Counted from the first letter of the stretch, positions 18,633 through 29,662 are shown. The stretch is DNA of 64,000 nucleotides from Methylosinus sp. LW4 (GCF_000379125.1 NZ_KB900626.1:1521748-1585747); one strand, 5' to 3'. Program-made: numbers and translations. The notes: generated by a model not told the origin, from the letters alone.

Positions 18633-19319
18633 TCACTGTCCGATGTTCAAGGAGAGCAAGTCCGCGCTCACGGGATGGCGGCTCGCCACATTTCCATCGC
18701 GGGCCATGCGGGTCGTGGCGAGGCCCGCCGTCTGGGCGGCGTCCAGCTCCTCCTCATTCTCCGACAGCACGAGCGCCGAGCCGGGCGCCAAGCCCAGATT
18801 TTCGCAGAGATCGCGATAGGAGCCGGGCTCGATCTTCTGCCCGAGCGTGGTGTCGAAAAAGCCCTCGAACAGGGCCGTCACCTGCTCGGAGGAGGAATGG
18901 CTCAGCAGCAGCTTCTGGGCCAATTCCGAATTGGAGGAGTAGACGAAGAGGCGGATCCCGGCGGCGGCCCAGGCCGAGAGACAGCCGGCGACATCCGGGT
19001 AGAGTTCCGCCGCGAGGGAGCCGGCCGCATAGGCCTCCTGCCACACGAGGCCCTGAATGATTTTCAGCGGCGTCGCCTTGCGGCCTTGCTTCATCCAGCG
19101 CAGCAGCAGAGATTCCGCCTGAGTGGGATCGAGCTCATAACCGCCCATGAGGCGCCCGGTCTCCTCCAGCGCCTCCTCCACCTCCTCGTCCTCGGCATGC
19201 TCGACGATATAGCCGCCGAGCCGCGTGGCCGCGAGCGGCAGCAGCGTGTCATTCATGAAGGTCATGGGCAGGACCACGCCTTCGAGATCGATCAGGACGG
19301 CGCGGATGGGCTCGCTCAT
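18633..19319 (-). CDS. mtnC: enolase-phosphatase E1 / acireductone synthase
   Basis: About 228 residues from ATG 19319; the open frame extends upstream into repeat sequence that I leave out. It is a HAD-superfamily enzyme of the methionine salvage pathway that enolises and dephosphorylates 2,3-diketo-5-methylthiopentyl-1-phosphate. Motifs: AVLIDLEGVVLPMTF (nucleophile region; here DLEG, as usual in MtnC), LFVYSSNSELAQKLLL (motif II) and SENEEELDAAQTAGL (motif IV). No other mtn gene is near, and mtnC lies with a ferredoxin and an aldo/keto reductase. Confidence 0.9.
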   Translation of the reverse strand: MSEPIRAVLIDLEGVVLPMTFMNDTLLPLAATRLGGYIVEHAEDEEVEEALEETGRLMGGYELDPTQAESLLLRWMKQGRKATPLKIIQGLVWQEAYAAGSLAAELYPDVAGCLSAWAAAGIRLFVYSSNSELAQKLLLSHSSSEQVTALFEGFFDTTLGQKIEPGSYRDLCENLGLAPGSALVLSENEEELDAAQTAGLATTRMARDGNVASRHPVSADLLSLNIGQ

Positions 19320-19506
19320 CGCGCCGTCTCCGCCGCGCAGAATTGTCCGAATAACGCCATCGAAGCGCGCGCCTTTCCCGGTTGTTTCGGGAACGGCAGC
19401 ATGATTTGTGCCGCGCCCTGCTCGAGGCTGTGGATTACTGCGCCGCAGCATGGCAAGAAGGGCGCGAGGGCGTAAGATCGCGCCGGCCCGGGGAGAAGGG
19501 CGCATT

Positions 19507-19632
19507 CCACCCTCCCCTATAGGGGGAGGGGTCGGACGGCGAAGCCGTCCGGGGTGGGGTGCGCCGCGAGACTCGGGGAGACACCCCACCCCGCGCCTTC
19601 GGCGCGACCCTCCCCCTCACAGGGGAGGGTGG
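19507..19632. repeat. palindromic repeat family A, copy 1
   Basis: About 126 bases with nested symmetry. The outer ends CCACCCTCCC and GGGAGGGTGG are inverted copies, and an inner pair GGGGTGGGGT / ACACCCCACCCC encloses a variable centre. Small hairpins (ACGGCGAAGCCGT, GCGCCTTCGGCGC) sit inside each half. The same layout occurs at 54787-54913 and 55366-55490. This copy lies between mtnC and uvrA and ends 32 bases before the uvrA start. Confidence 0.85.
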
Positions 19633-19664
19633 AAACGCCCGCCGCTCCAGTTCTGGTCGTGCCC

Positions 19665-22600
19665 ATGCGAAGCTCGAAAAAATCCGCCGCCCAAGCCTCT
19701 CTCGACGAGCTGTTCGACGGCAAGGTGATCTCCATTCGCGGCGCGCGCGAGCATAATCTCAAGAATGTCGATCTCGTCATTCCACGCGACAAATTCGTCG
19801 TCTTCACCGGCCTCTCGGGCTCGGGCAAATCCTCGCTCGCTTTCGACACGATTTATGCGGAGGGCCAGCGCCGCTATGTCGAGTCGCTCTCCGCCTATGC
19901 GCGGCAATTCCTCGAGATGATGCAGAAGCCGGACGTCGATCAGATCGACGGCCTCTCGCCGGCCATCTCCATCGAGCAGAAGACGACGTCGAAAAACCCG
20001 CGCTCCACCGTCGGCACGGTGACGGAGATTCACGATTACATGCGCCTGCTTTGGGCGCGCGCGGGCATTCCCTATTCGCCGGCGACGGGCCTGCCGATCG
20101 AGAGCCAGACCGTCTCGCAAATGGTCGATCGCGTGCTGGCGCTGCCGCAGGGAACGCGCCTCTATCTGCTCGCGCCCGTCGTGCGCGGCCGCAAGGGCGA
20201 ATATAAAAAAGAGATCGCGGACTATACCAAGCGCGGCTTTCAGCGTCTGAAGATCGATGGCGTCTATTATGAAATCGCCGACACGCCGCCGCTCGACAAA
20301 AAGCTGAAGCACGATATCGACATTGTCGTCGATCGCATCGTGGTGCGCGCGGATATTGCGGCGCGCCTCGCCGATAGTTTCGAGACGGCGCTGGAACTCG
20401 CCAATGGCCTCGCCGTGGTGGAATTCGCGGACAGCAAGCCTGCGAGCGCCGATGCGCCCGCCGCTGCGACGCCCGCCGCCTACGCCTCCACCCATTATGC
20501 GGCGGATCACATCGTCTTCTCGTCGAAATTCGCCTGCCCTGTCTCCGGCTTCACCATTTCCGAGATCGAGCCGCGGCTCTTCTCGTTCAACAATCCCTTC
20601 GGCGCCTGCCCCGTCTGCAGCGGCCTCGGCCAGGAGCAGGTGATCGATCCCGATCTCGTCGTTCCCGATCCCAAGCTCTCGCTGCGCAAAGGCGCCATCG
20701 CGCCTTGGGCGAAATCCTCCTCGCCCTATTATGGGCAAGCGCTGGAATCGCTCGGCCGTCACTATAAATTCCGCATGGACACGCCGTTCGAGAAGCTCGA
20801 CCAATCCGTGCGCGACGTGCTTCTGCACGGCTCCGGCAAGGAGGAGATCCGCTTCTCCTATGACGATGGCGCGCGCGCCTATGATGTGAAGAAGCCTTTC
20901 GAAGGCGTCGTCGCCAATCTGCAGCGCCGCTTCCTGGAGACGGACAGCGAATGGGCGCGCGAGGAGATCGGCCGCTATATGTCGGCGGAGCCTTGCAAGG
21001 CGTGCCTGGGCTATCGCCTGAAGCCGGAAGCGCTCGCCGTGAAGATCGACATGCGCCATATCGGCGAAGTGTCGGACCTCTCCGTGCGCGCGGCGCTCGA
21101 CTGGTTCCGCGCTCTGCCGGAGAAGCTCGACGCCAAGCGCAATGAGATCGCGCATCGCATACTAAAAGAGATACGCGATCGCCTCACCTTCCTCGTCGAT
21201 GTCGGCCTCGATTATCTGACGCTCTCGCGCGCCTCCGGCACTTTGTCCGGCGGCGAGAGCCAGCGCATTCGCTTGGCGTCGCAGATCGGCTCCGGCCTCA
21301 CCGGCGTGCTCTATGTGCTGGACGAGCCGTCGATCGGCCTGCATCAGCGCGACAATGATCGCCTGCTCGACACGCTGCGGCGGCTGCGCGATCTCGGCAA
21401 TAGCGTCATCGTCGTCGAGCATGACGAGGACGCCATTCTCTCCGCCGATTATGTCGTCGATGTCGGCCCGGGCGCCGGCGTGCATGGCGGCCATATCGTC
21501 TCCAAAGGCGCGCCGCAGGAGATAATGGACGATGCGAATTCGCTCACCGGCCAATATTTGACCGGCGCTCGCCAAGTGACCCTGCGCCATGCGCTGCGCA
21601 AGCCCGACCCCGGCCGCTGGCTGAAGATTTCCGGCGCGCGCGGAAACAATCTGAAAAATGTCGAGGCGAAGATTCCCTTGGGCCTCTTCACCGCCGTCAC
21701 CGGCGTCTCCGGCGGCGGCAAATCCACGCTCGTGATCGAGACGCTGTACAAAGCAGTGGCGCGGCGCCTCAACAATGCGCATGAGCATCCGGCGCCTTTC
21801 GACAAGATCGACGGGCTCGAGCATATCGACAAGATCATCGATATCGACCAATCGCCGATCGGCCGCACGCCGCGCTCCAATCCCGCGACCTACACGGGCG
21901 CCTTCACTCCGATCCGCGAATGGTTCGCCGGCCTGCCCGAGGCGAAGGCGCGCGGCTATGCGCCGGGGCGCTTCTCCTTCAATGTGAAGGGCGGACGCTG
22001 CGAAGCCTGCCAGGGCGACGGCGTCATCAAGATCGAGATGCATTTTCTGCCCGACGTCTATGTCACTTGCGACGTCTGCAAGGGCAAGCGTTACGATCGC
22101 GAGACGCTAGAGGTGAAATATCGCGAGAAGTCCATCGCCGATGTGCTCGACATGACGGTGGAGGAAGCGGCCATCTTGTTCAAAGCCGTGCCGGCGATCC
22201 GCGACAAGATGGAAACGTTGAAGCGCGTCGGCCTCGATTACATTCGCGTCGGGCAGCAGGCGACGACCCTCTCCGGCGGCGAGGCGCAGCGCGTGAAGCT
22301 GGCCAAAGAGCTGGCGCGCCGCTCCACCGGCCGCACGCTGTACATTCTCGACGAGCCGACGACTGGCCTGCATTTCCACGATGTCGCGAAACTGCTCGAG
22401 GTGCTGCACGAGCTCGTGGATCAGGGCAATAGCGTCGTCGTCATCGAACATAATCTCGAGGTCATCAAGACGGCCGATTGGATCATCGATCTCGGACCCG
22501 AGGGCGGCGACGGCGGCGGCGAGATCGTGGCCGCCGGACCGCCCGCCGAGATCGTCGCGGCGAAGCGCAGCCATACGGGGCGCTATCTCGCCGAAGTGCT

Positions 22601-22688
22601 GAAGCGTCGACCACCGCGCGCGGAGAAAGCCAAAGCGGCGAAAGCGGCGCCCGCGCCAAAGCGCAAGCGCGCCGCGCAGGAGCAGTGA
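19665..22688 (+). CDS. uvrA: excinuclease ABC subunit A
   Basis: About 1007 residues from ATG 19665. The damage-sensing ATPase of nucleotide excision repair. Two ABC modules are present: Walker [16 protein letters not shown] and signature [14 protein letters not shown], then [15 protein letters not shown] and [15 protein letters not shown]. Zinc sites are visible as CPVSG...CPVC near residues 290-320 and CEAC...CDVC near 780-810. The start is set by position: upstream in-frame codons fall in repeat A1. A lysine/alanine-rich tail follows the last ATPase motif. No clear alphaproteobacterial LexA box was seen in the short spacer. Confidence 0.97.
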   Translation: MRSSKKSAAQASLDELFDGKVISIRGAREHNLKNVDLVIPRDKFVVFTGLSGSGKSSLAFDTIYAEGQRRYVESLSAYARQFLEMMQKPDVDQIDGLSPAISIEQKTTSKNPRSTVGTVTEIHDYMRLLWARAGIPYSPATGLPIESQTVSQMVDRVLALPQGTRLYLLAPVVRGRKGEYKKEIADYTKRGFQRLKIDGVYYEIADTPPLDKKLKHDIDIVVDRIVVRADIAARLADSFETALELANGLAVVEFADSKPASADAPAAATPAAYASTHYAADHIVFSSKFACPVSGFTISEIEPRLFSFNNPFGACPVCSGLGQEQVIDPDLVVPDPKLSLRKGAIAPWAKSSSPYYGQALESLGRHYKFRMDTPFEKLDQSVRDVLLHGSGKEEIRFSYDDGARAYDVKKPFEGVVANLQRRFLETDSEWAREEIGRYMSAEPCKACLGYRLKPEALAVKIDMRHIGEVSDLSVRAALDWFRALPEKLDAKRNEIAHRILKEIRDRLTFLVDVGLDYLTLSRASGTLSGGESQRIRLASQIGSGLTGVLYVLDEPSIGLHQRDNDRLLDTLRRLRDLGNSVIVVEHDEDAILSADYVVDVGPGAGVHGGHIVSKGAPQEIMDDANSLTGQYLTGARQVTLRHALRKPDPGRWLKISGARGNNLKNVEAKIPLGLFTAVTGVSGGGKSTLVIETLYKAVARRLNNAHEHPAPFDKIDGLEHIDKIIDIDQSPIGRTPRSNPATYTGAFTPIREWFAGLPEAKARGYAPGRFSFNVKGGRCEACQGDGVIKIEMHFLPDVYVTCDVCKGKRYDRETLEVKYREKSIADVLDMTVEEAAILFKAVPAIRDKMETLKRVGLDYIRVGQQATTLSGGEAQRVKLAKELARRSTGRTLYILDEPTTGLHFHDVAKLLEVLHELVDQGNSVVVIEHNLEVIKTADWIIDLGPEGGDGGGEIVAAGPPAEIVAAKRSHTGRYLAEVLKRRPPRAEKAKAAKAAPAPKRKRAAQEQ

Positions 22689-22703
22689 GCGCGCAGATAC
22701 AGC

Positions 22704-22820
22704 TCCCTCATCCTGAGGCGCTTTTTGCGGAACGCAAAAAGCCTCGAAGGATGGTCCAGCGCGCGTGGCTCAGCCCCTTCGAGACGCCCGCTGCGCGGGC
22801 TCCTCAGGGCGAGGGGTTGT
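22704..22820. repeat. palindromic repeat family D
   Basis: The stretch begins CCCTCATCCTGAGG and ends CTCCTCAGGGCGAGGGG, with internal CCTCGAAGGATGG and CCCCTTCGAGACGCCCG in inverted relation. A perfect 10-base stem (GCTTTTTGCG, loop GAA) at 22720-22742 lies inside. This kind of element is common between genes in Hyphomicrobiales. It separates convergent uvrA and the glycosyltransferase gene and may serve as a terminator. Confidence 0.7.
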
Positions 22821-22872
22821 CGTTTCGTCCGCACATCGGTAACGCGGAAACCGTATCAGTCGAAAAGCATCA

Positions 22873-23976
22873 TTAGCGTTTCGCTTCGCGGGCGGCGAAA
22901 TAGGAGTCGATCTTCTCGCGCATCTCGCGCAGGAAACGCTCCTCGCCGAAGCCGAGCGCATGGGCGCGAATGCGCTCGGGCGAGAATTCCATGCGCTCGC
23001 AGCGCGTCACCGCCTCGCTCAGCGCTTCGACCGTCTGCGTGTCGAAGAAAACGCCTGTCTCATTCTCGACAACGGTCTCCGTCGCCCCGCCGCGGCGGAA
23101 GGCGATCACCGGCCGGCCGCTCGCCATCGCCTCGAGCGGCACGATGCCGAAATCTTCCTCACCCGGAAAGATCAGCGCGCGGCAGCGTGAATAATGCCGC
23201 GCCAGAACGTCGAAGGGCTGCGGGCCGAGCACCGACACCGTCGGGCCGGCGCGGCGCCGGATCGCGTCCAGATTGGAGCCGCCGCCGATGACGACGAGCT
23301 TTTTGCCCATGGCGTTGAAGGCGTCTATGGCGAGATCGGGCCGCTTATAGCCGACGAGCTCGCCGACCATCAGATAATAATCGCCGATCTCATCCGCAGG
23401 CGCGATCGAGAAGACGTCGGCGGAGACCGGCGGATGCACGACATCGGCGGAGCGGCGATAATAGCGCTCGACGCGTTGCGCGACTGTCGCGGAATTGGCG
23501 ATGAAATGATCGACGCGCGTCGCCGACAAAGCATCCCAATTGCGCAGATAATGCGCCAAAAGCGGCATCAGCAGGCGCGTTAGACGGCCCGATTCCTCGC
23601 GATATTCGTGGTACATATTCCACAAATAACGCATGGGCGAATGGCAATAGCAGACATGCAGCGCCTCCGGCGGCGGGATGATCCCCTTCGCCGGCCCAGA
23701 CTCGCTCGAGATGACGAGATCATAGCCGCGCAGATCGAGCTGCTCGCAGGCGAGCGGCATGAAGGACAGATATTGCCGATAATATTTTATCGCACGCGGC
23801 AGAGATTGGATGAAGCTGGTCTTGATCGGGCGCGAGAGGATCGTCTGCGAGACGGCGGCCGGATCGATCACATGGGTGAAGAGATCGGCCTGCGGATAGA
23901 GCCGTATCAGTGCTTCGACGACCTTCTCACCGCCGCGCATGCCGACGAACCAATAGTGAACGATCGCCACGCGCAT
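22873..23976 (-). CDS. glycosyltransferase family 4 (GT-B)
   Basis: A 367-residue cytosolic or membrane-associated enzyme that transfers a sugar from a nucleotide donor. The N-terminal half starts RVAIVHYWFVGMRGGEKVVEAL, the acceptor-domain glycine loop of GT4 enzymes; the C-terminal half has LVVIGGGSNLD and GEEDFGIVPLEAMASGRPVIAFRRGG in which the E-x7-E donor motif is visible. Likely involved in polysaccharide or lipid glycosylation. It stands alone, leftward, downstream of clpA with a hairpin between them. Confidence 0.92.
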   Translation of the reverse strand: MRVAIVHYWFVGMRGGEKVVEALIRLYPQADLFTHVIDPAAVSQTILSRPIKTSFIQSLPRAIKYYRQYLSFMPLACEQLDLRGYDLVISSESGPAKGIIPPPEALHVCYCHSPMRYLWNMYHEYREESGRLTRLLMPLLAHYLRNWDALSATRVDHFIANSATVAQRVERYYRRSADVVHPPVSADVFSIAPADEIGDYYLMVGELVGYKRPDLAIDAFNAMGKKLVVIGGGSNLDAIRRRAGPTVSVLGPQPFDVLARHYSRCRALIFPGEEDFGIVPLEAMASGRPVIAFRRGGATETVVENETGVFFDTQTVEALSEAVTRCERMEFSPERIRAHALGFGEERFLREMREKIDSYFAAREAKR

Positions 23977-24026
23977 TTATTTTCCCACCTCGACCCTCGG
24001 ACAGAAGCGCGGGAGCGCGCAAATGA

Positions 24027-24052
24027 CGAAGCCGGGCATGAGCCCGGCTTCG
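24027..24052 (-). terminator. hairpin after clpA
   Basis: A perfect 11-base stem (arm CGAAGCCGGGC at 24027-24037, four-base loop) lies between the stop of clpA and the start of the glycosyltransferase gene. No long T run follows on either strand, so it is a weak intrinsic terminator or an mRNA-stabilising hairpin. Confidence 0.55.
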
Positions 24053-24096
24053 AGAATACAGTCGAAGTCATTAACATCCCGTGAGGGATCGCGCGC

Positions 24097-26598
24097 TCAG
24101 CTCTTGAGCGGCGTCTCCGGGACGCTGCGCGGACGCGCGCTGGCGCTGCGCGGCGCCGGCTCGGCCTTGCCTGCATCCTTGCCGCCGTCGCCGTCCTTCG
24201 CCTTGCGGCTCTTGCGCGGCTCGGCGCTGCTCTCCGCCGCCGACGCGCGCTTCTTGCCGGCCTCGACAATGTCGCGCTCGGGACGCGGAAGCACCGGCCC
24301 CTCGGGGAAGACGAAGCTCAGCGTCTTGGCGCCGCTGTCATCCGTCACCACCACCACGCGCACCGCGCCGCCATTCTTCAGCCGGCCGAAGAGAACCTCG
24401 TCAGCGAGCGGCGTCTTGATATGCGTGTGGATGACGCGGCCCATTGGACGCGCGCCCATGGCCTGGTCATAGCCATGCTCGACGAGCCAGGACCGCGCCT
24501 CGTCGGAGAGCTCGATCGTGACATTGCGGTCGGCGAGCTGCGCCTCAAGCTGCAGGATGAACTTGTCGACGACGCGGGCGATCACCTCCTCCGGCAGATG
24601 GCCGAAATGGACGATCGAGTCGAGACGATTGCGGAACTCCGGCGCGAAGAGGTGATTGATCGCGTCATTATCCTCCGCGCTATGCGTCTTGCCGCGGGTG
24701 AAGCCGATGGGCTTCTTGGCGAGATCGGCGGCGCCGGCGTTGGTCGTCATGATGAGGATCACATTGCGGAAGTCGATCTGCTTGCCATTGTGATCCGTCA
24801 GCTTGCCGTGGTCCATCACCTGCAGAAGGATGTTGAAGAGATCGGAATGCGCCTTCTCGATCTCGTCCAGCAGCAGCACGCAATGCGGATGCTGGTCGAT
24901 GCCATCCGTCAGCAGGCCGCCCTGATCGAAGCCGACATAGCCGGGAGGCGCGCCGATGAGCCGGCTGACCGTATGGCGCTCCATATATTCCGACATGTCG
25001 AAGCGGATCAGCTCTATGCCCAGCGAGGTGGCGAGCTGGCGCGCGGCCTCCGTCTTGCCGACGCCGGTCGGGCCGGAGAAGAGATAGCAGCCGATCGGCT
25101 TCTCGGGATCGCGCAAGCCGGCGCGGGCCAGCTTGATCGCCGAGGTGAGCGCCGTGACCGCCTTGTCCTGCCCATAGACGACGCGCTTCAAGGTCTCGTC
25201 GAGATGGGCGAGCACCTCGGCGTCGTCCTTGGAGACGGTCTTGGCGGGGATGCGCGCCATGGTCGCGATGGTGGTCTCGATCTCCTTGAGGCCGATCGTC
25301 TTTTTGCGCTTGGACTCCGGCACCAGCATTTGCGCCGCGCCGGTCTCGTCGATCACGTCGAGCGCCTTGTCCGGCAGCTTGCGATCATGGATGTAGCGGG
25401 CCGAGAGCTCCACCGCGGCCTTCAGCGCCTCGGTGGTGTAGCGGATCTTGTGGAACTCCTCGAAATAGGGCTTGAGGCCCTTGACGATCTCCACCGCATC
25501 CGGGATCGACGGCTCATTGACGTCGATCTTTTGGAAGCGCCGCACCAGAGCGCGGTCCTTCTCGAAATATTGGCGATATTCGCGATAGGTGGTCGAGCCG
25601 ATGCAGCGCAGCGTGCCCTGGGCCAGCGCGGGCTTCAGCAGATTGGAGGCGTCCATCGCGCCGCCGGAAGTGGCGCCGGCGCCGATCACCGTATGGATCT
25701 CGTCGATGAAGAGGATCGCATTCTTATGCGCCTCTATTTCCTTGATAACTTGCTTCAGCCGCTCCTCGAAGTCGCCGCGATAGCGCGTGCCGGCGAGCAG
25801 CGTGCCCATGTCGAGCGCGAACACTGTCGCGCCGGCGAGCACCTCGGGAACCTCGTTCTGAATGATCTTGCGGGCGAGGCCTTCGGCGATGGCCGTCTTG
25901 CCGACGCCCGGATCGCCGACCAGCAGCGGATTGTTCTTCTGCCGGCGGCAGAGCACCTGCACTGTGCGCAGCACCTCCTGCTCGCGGCCGATCAGCGGAT
26001 CGATGCGGCCGTCGCGCGCCTTGCGGTTGAGATTGACGCAATAGGCCTCGAGCGCGCCTTCCTTCTTACGCTGCTCGCCCTCGCGGCCTTCCCTGCCCTC
26101 GCCCCGCTCCGCCTCGTCCTCGATGCCGCGCGGCGCGCGCGAGCCGTCCGAGAGGCCCGGCCGCTTGGCGATGCCGTGGCTGATGTAGTTCACCGCGTCA
26201 TAGCGCGTCATATCCTGCTCCTGCAGGAAATAGACGGCGTGGCTCTCGCGCTCGGCGAACAAGGCGACCAGGACATTGGCGCCGCTCACATCCTCGCGGC
26301 CGGAGGACTGCACGCTGATGATGGCGCGCTGCACGACGCGCTGGAAGCCGGCGGTCGGCTTGCAGTCGCCTGCCGATTCATTGACCAGATTGTCCAGCTC
26401 GTGATCGATATATTCGCGCAAATTTTTGGCGAGCAGATCGAGATCGACCGAGCAGGCGCGCAGCACGGCTGCGGCGTCCTGGTCGTCTATGAGGCTGAGG
26501 AGCAGATGCTCCAAAGTCGCATATTCATGATGCCGCTCCCTCGCCGAGGCGAGCGCGCGGTCGAGTGACTGCTTCAGGTTGCGCGAGAATGTCGGCAT
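24097..26598 (-). CDS. clpA: ATP-dependent Clp protease ATP-binding subunit ClpA
   Basis: About 833 residues from ATG 26598 ([16 protein letters not shown]), with GAGGG upstream. The Hsp100 unfoldase feeds substrates to ClpP. An N-domain with two Clp_N repeats ([14 protein letters not shown]) binds ClpS; then come AAA-1 with [15 protein letters not shown] and AAA-2 with [15 protein letters not shown]. The IGL-type ClpP loop region is inside AAA-2. The last 60 residues are Lys/Ala/Ser-rich and low complexity, an extension common in alphaproteobacteria. clpS lies directly upstream on the same strand, the classic adaptor-unfoldase pair. clpP is not here. Confidence 0.96.
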   Translation of the reverse strand: MPTFSRNLKQSLDRALASARERHHEYATLEHLLLSLIDDQDAAAVLRACSVDLDLLAKNLREYIDHELDNLVNESAGDCKPTAGFQRVVQRAIISVQSSGREDVSGANVLVALFAERESHAVYFLQEQDMTRYDAVNYISHGIAKRPGLSDGSRAPRGIEDEAERGEGREGREGEQRKKEGALEAYCVNLNRKARDGRIDPLIGREQEVLRTVQVLCRRQKNNPLLVGDPGVGKTAIAEGLARKIIQNEVPEVLAGATVFALDMGTLLAGTRYRGDFEERLKQVIKEIEAHKNAILFIDEIHTVIGAGATSGGAMDASNLLKPALAQGTLRCIGSTTYREYRQYFEKDRALVRRFQKIDVNEPSIPDAVEIVKGLKPYFEEFHKIRYTTEALKAAVELSARYIHDRKLPDKALDVIDETGAAQMLVPESKRKKTIGLKEIETTIATMARIPAKTVSKDDAEVLAHLDETLKRVVYGQDKAVTALTSAIKLARAGLRDPEKPIGCYLFSGPTGVGKTEAARQLATSLGIELIRFDMSEYMERHTVSRLIGAPPGYVGFDQGGLLTDGIDQHPHCVLLLDEIEKAHSDLFNILLQVMDHGKLTDHNGKQIDFRNVILIMTTNAGAADLAKKPIGFTRGKTHSAEDNDAINHLFAPEFRNRLDSIVHFGHLPEEVIARVVDKFILQLEAQLADRNVTIELSDEARSWLVEHGYDQAMGARPMGRVIHTHIKTPLADEVLFGRLKNGGAVRVVVVTDDSGAKTLSFVFPEGPVLPRPERDIVEAGKKRASAAESSAEPRKSRKAKDGDGGKDAGKAEPAPRSASARPRSVPETPLKS

Positions 26599-26611
26599 CG
26601 ATCGTCCGCCC

Positions 26612-27043
26612 TCACTTCTTTTCCATGATGCACTGAAGCGGATGCTGGTGCTTGCGCGCATAGTCCATCACTTGCGTGACTTTCGTCTCCGCCACCTCAT
26701 AGGTGTAGACGCCGCATTCGCCGACGCCGTGATTATGCACGTGCAGCATTATCCGAGTGGCTTCTTCCAGGCTCTTGTTGAAATATTTACGCAGAACGAT
26801 GACCACGAACTCCTGGGTCGTGTAGTCGTCGTTGAGCAACAAGACGCGATACATGTTGGGCCGCCGCGTCTGCGTCCGCGTGCGGGTGATCAGCGCCGTT
26901 CCCGACCCCGGCCCACCGTCGCCGCCGCCTTTGCGAGGCTCTTTTCCGCCCGCATGGGGAGGCCCGCCGTCGGCGTCCATGGCGGACGCGAGCCGGCTGT
27001 CGAGCGTAAGATCATCGATCACGGTCACCTCGGCTTTCCTCAT
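26612..27043 (-). CDS. clpS: ATP-dependent Clp protease adaptor ClpS
   Basis: About 143 residues from ATG 27043; the frame is open further upstream but without conserved sequence, and a GTG a few codons in is an alternative start. The core is [42 protein letters not shown] and [12 protein letters not shown], the N-degron binding fold that recognises N-terminal Leu, Phe, Tyr and Trp and delivers them to ClpAP. The N-terminal 50 residues are glycine-rich and probably disordered. It is followed by clpA after 13 bases. Confidence 0.93.
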   Translation of the reverse strand: MRKAEVTVIDDLTLDSRLASAMDADGGPPHAGGKEPRKGGGDGGPGSGTALITRTRTQTRRPNMYRVLLLNDDYTTQEFVVIVLRKYFNKSLEEATRIMLHVHNHGVGECGVYTYEVAETKVTQVMDYARKHQHPLQCIMEKK

Positions 27044-27497
27044 TCCCCTTTCCGATGTTTCGCCCGCGAAAGGCCCGGCTGACATCTGCGTAGCATTCTC
27101 TGTGCCGCGGGCCCCTGGTCGGCTTTCGCGGCGCCGTCGAAGCGGGGTAGCGCCGAGTTTTCTTTCTCGCGGGAGCATTGGCAAGACCCGAAAAGCTGAA
27201 ACGGTTGAAAAAAGTCCGAGGCGAGCCCCGGGCGGCGCCTCGGTCGCGCCCCGTCCTTCGACAATCCGCCTAGGACATAATGTGCCGCGGCGGGCGAACA
27301 AGTGAGCGCGCCGCGGCGGCGCATTCGGCTCCCGACGCGGTTTCCAAAAGGCGCCGCCAATGTCGCGATTCCGCCCCGCGACGGCGCGTCGCATCCGTCT
27401 ACTTATTGAAAACCATGAGCGTAAACGCGTCCTTTACCCACGGCGCCTACTGTCGCGCTCACGCAAATGCGAGGCGCGCGATTGAAAAGAGGCGCGA
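27044..27497. other. 454-base intergenic region
   Basis: It lies between clpS (leftward) and a small membrane protein gene (rightward) and must hold both promoters. I see GC-rich sequence with one more AT-rich patch around 27400-27420 but no confident promoter, tRNA or hairpin. A small RNA cannot be excluded. Confidence 0.4.
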
Positions 27498-27824
27498 ATG
27501 TCGATGCTCGATCGGTTTCGGCGGGACACGGCGGGTAGGCTCGTCGAAAAAGTTGCCTTGGGGTCGGCCGTGCTGGCGCTCACCTGCGTGCTCGGGGCCA
27601 ATCTGCTGTCGGCAAAGTTACAAAACGGCGAGCTGCCGCTCCTCGCTTTTGTCCATAAGGAAGAGCGCGGCCGCGCGCAGCTCGCCGCGGCGCAGACGAG
27701 CATGACGACTCAGATCGTGCATCGCATCGGCTTCGTCGGCGTCGATCACGCCGCCACCGGCTCGATCGCGCCGGGCCAAAAAGCCGTCGCGCCCGCCTCC
27801 CCCTGCGGCGCGGAGCCCAAATAG
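27498..27824 (+). CDS. small single-pass membrane protein, unknown
   Basis: 108 residues from ATG 27498 with AGAGG upstream. A charged N-terminus (MSMLDRFRRDTAGRLVEK) precedes one hydrophobic helix near 19-40, then a basic helix and a low-complexity tail with HAATGSIAPG. The layout is like small membrane-anchored proteins of the order, but I do not recognise a family. It stands alone between clpS and the helicase gene. Confidence 0.65.
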   Translation: MSMLDRFRRDTAGRLVEKVALGSAVLALTCVLGANLLSAKLQNGELPLLAFVHKEERGRAQLAAAQTSMTTQIVHRIGFVGVDHAATGSIAPGQKAVAPASPCGAEPK

Positions 27825-28076
27825 GGCGAAGCTTCAACGAAAACATCCGCAGCGGCGCGGCGCCGCTCGCGATGGCCCCGAGTCAAATTCATTGACATCC
27901 GGCGCATTCGGCTTCAAGCATGGCGCGCGTCTTGCTCCCCAGATCGTCGAGCAGAACGCCAGCGGACATAACCGTCGATTTGCGACGGCCCGCCTCTCGA
28001 GGACGACGCGCGCCCCCGCGGCATTCGCGCGCCCTTCCCTTGCCAGATGTCATGAAAGCCGCGACCAGGACCATTG

Positions 28077-29636
28077 ATGAACTTCGACGAACTCGGCCTT
28101 TCCCAAAAGGTCCTCGCGGCCGTTGAGGCGTCCGGCTACACTCAGCCCACGCCCATTCAGGAACAGGCCATTCCCCCCGCGCTGCAGGGGCGCGACATTC
28201 TGGGCATCGCCCAGACGGGCACCGGCAAGACGGCGGCGTTCACGCTTCCCATGCTGTGCCGGCTCGAGCAGGGCCGCGCCCGCGCGCGAATGCCGCGCAC
28301 GCTGATTCTCGAGCCGACGCGCGAGCTCGCGGCGCAGGTCGAGGCGAGCTTCGCCAAATATGGCGCAAATCATAAGCTCAATGTCGCGCTTCTGATCGGC
28401 GGCGTCTCCTTCGGAGATCAGGAAGCCAAGATCATGCGCGGCGCCGACGTTCTGATCGCGACGCCCGGCCGCCTGCTCGACTTCTTCGACCGCGGCAAGC
28501 TGCTGCTGACGAATATCGAGATTCTCGTCATCGACGAGGCGGACCGCATGCTCGACATGGGCTTCATCCCGGACATAGAGCGCGTCTGCAAGCTGGTGCC
28601 CTTCACGCGGCAGACCTTGTTCTTCTCCGCGACGATGCCGCCGGAGATCACGCGCCTCACCGAGGCATTCTTGCACAATCCTGTACGAGTCGAGGTCGCG
28701 CGCGCCTCGACGACGGCGGCGACGATCCGCCAGGCGCTGGTCGCCACCCATGGCCACGCCGAGAAGCGCGAGACCTTGCGCCGGATCATCCGCGGCGCGG
28801 ATAATTTCAAGAATGCGATCATCTTCTGCAATCGCAAGCGCGACGTCGCGATCCTGCATCGCTCGCTGGACAAGCACGGCTTCTCCGCCGGCGCCCTGCA
28901 TGGCGACATGGACCAGCTCGCCCGCATGGCCTCGCTCGACGCCTTCAAGAATGGCGACGTCAATCTTCTCGTCTGCTCGGACGTCGCGGCGCGCGGCCTC
29001 GACATTCCCGACGTCAGCCATGTCTTCAATTTCGACGTGCCGACGCATAGCGAGGACTATGTCCATCGCATCGGCCGCACGGGCCGCGCCGGCCGTTCCG
29101 GCACGGCCTTCACCCTCGTCACCGACGACGATCGCAAATATCTCGATCAGATCGAGACGCTGATCGGCAATAAGATCGACTGGGAAGGCCCTGGCCTCCA
29201 CGAGCTGCCGCCGCCGTCCGAGGCGCCGGCGCGCGAATCGCGCGGTCGCGGACGCAGCGCGCGCGGCGGCGAGCGTGGCGGCGAGCGTGGCGGCCGCCGT
29301 TCATCGGCGGAGCGCGAGCCGCGCCGCGAGGCTCGGCCAGAGCGCGAGCCCAGACGCGAGCGGGAGCCCCGGCCCGAGCGCGAGCCGAGGCAAGAACGCG
29401 AAGCCCGGCCGGAGCGCGAGACCCGGCAAGAGCGGGAGCCGAGACATGAGCGCGAGGCGCGCCCTGCGCGTCCCCGTCCCGAGCGGCCGCCGACCTATGG
29501 CGATCGCCGCGACCGCCGGCCGACGACGCGCCAGCATGAGGATGACGGGCCGCCGGTCATCGGCCTCGGCGACCATATTCCGTCCTTCCTGCTTCGCCCC
29601 GTGGTGCTGAAGCCGGCCAAGGTCGGCGACGAATAA
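28077..29636 (+). CDS. DEAD-box RNA helicase (RhlE type)
   Basis: 519 residues from ATG 28077 with AGGA six bases upstream. It unwinds RNA using ATP in ribosome assembly or mRNA decay. The order of motifs is complete: Q motif (GYTQPTPIQEQAIP), AQTGTGKT, PTRELAAQ, TPGR, VIDEADRMLD, SAT, then HRIGRTGRAGRSG. From residue 385 to 490 the protein is a tail of ERE/RPERE repeats, arginine- and glutamate-rich, encoded by imperfect short DNA repeats near 29300-29480; a final conserved-looking end (PSFLLRPVVLKP) follows. The tail probably binds RNA. Confidence 0.95.
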   Translation: MNFDELGLSQKVLAAVEASGYTQPTPIQEQAIPPALQGRDILGIAQTGTGKTAAFTLPMLCRLEQGRARARMPRTLILEPTRELAAQVEASFAKYGANHKLNVALLIGGVSFGDQEAKIMRGADVLIATPGRLLDFFDRGKLLLTNIEILVIDEADRMLDMGFIPDIERVCKLVPFTRQTLFFSATMPPEITRLTEAFLHNPVRVEVARASTTAATIRQALVATHGHAEKRETLRRIIRGADNFKNAIIFCNRKRDVAILHRSLDKHGFSAGALHGDMDQLARMASLDAFKNGDVNLLVCSDVAARGLDIPDVSHVFNFDVPTHSEDYVHRIGRTGRAGRSGTAFTLVTDDDRKYLDQIETLIGNKIDWEGPGLHELPPPSEAPARESRGRGRSARGGERGGERGGRRSSAEREPRREARPEREPRREREPRPEREPRQEREARPERETRQEREPRHEREARPARPRPERPPTYGDRRDRRPTTRQHEDDGPPVIGLGDHIPSFLLRPVVLKPAKVGDE

Positions 29637-29662
29637 TCCAGCATGAAGCGTGGAGGCGCCGC

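Noticed and set aside
19617..21155. Long antisense frame opposite uvrA (similar ones opposite carB, glyS, clpA and the solute-binding genes)
   Set aside because: No recognisable domain; composition is the mirror of the real gene.
27892..28077. Short open frame upstream of the DEAD-box helicase
   Set aside because: It has no ribosome site, hydrophobic segment or family resemblance; TTGACA at 27892 looks more like a promoter element, but the -10 region is poor.
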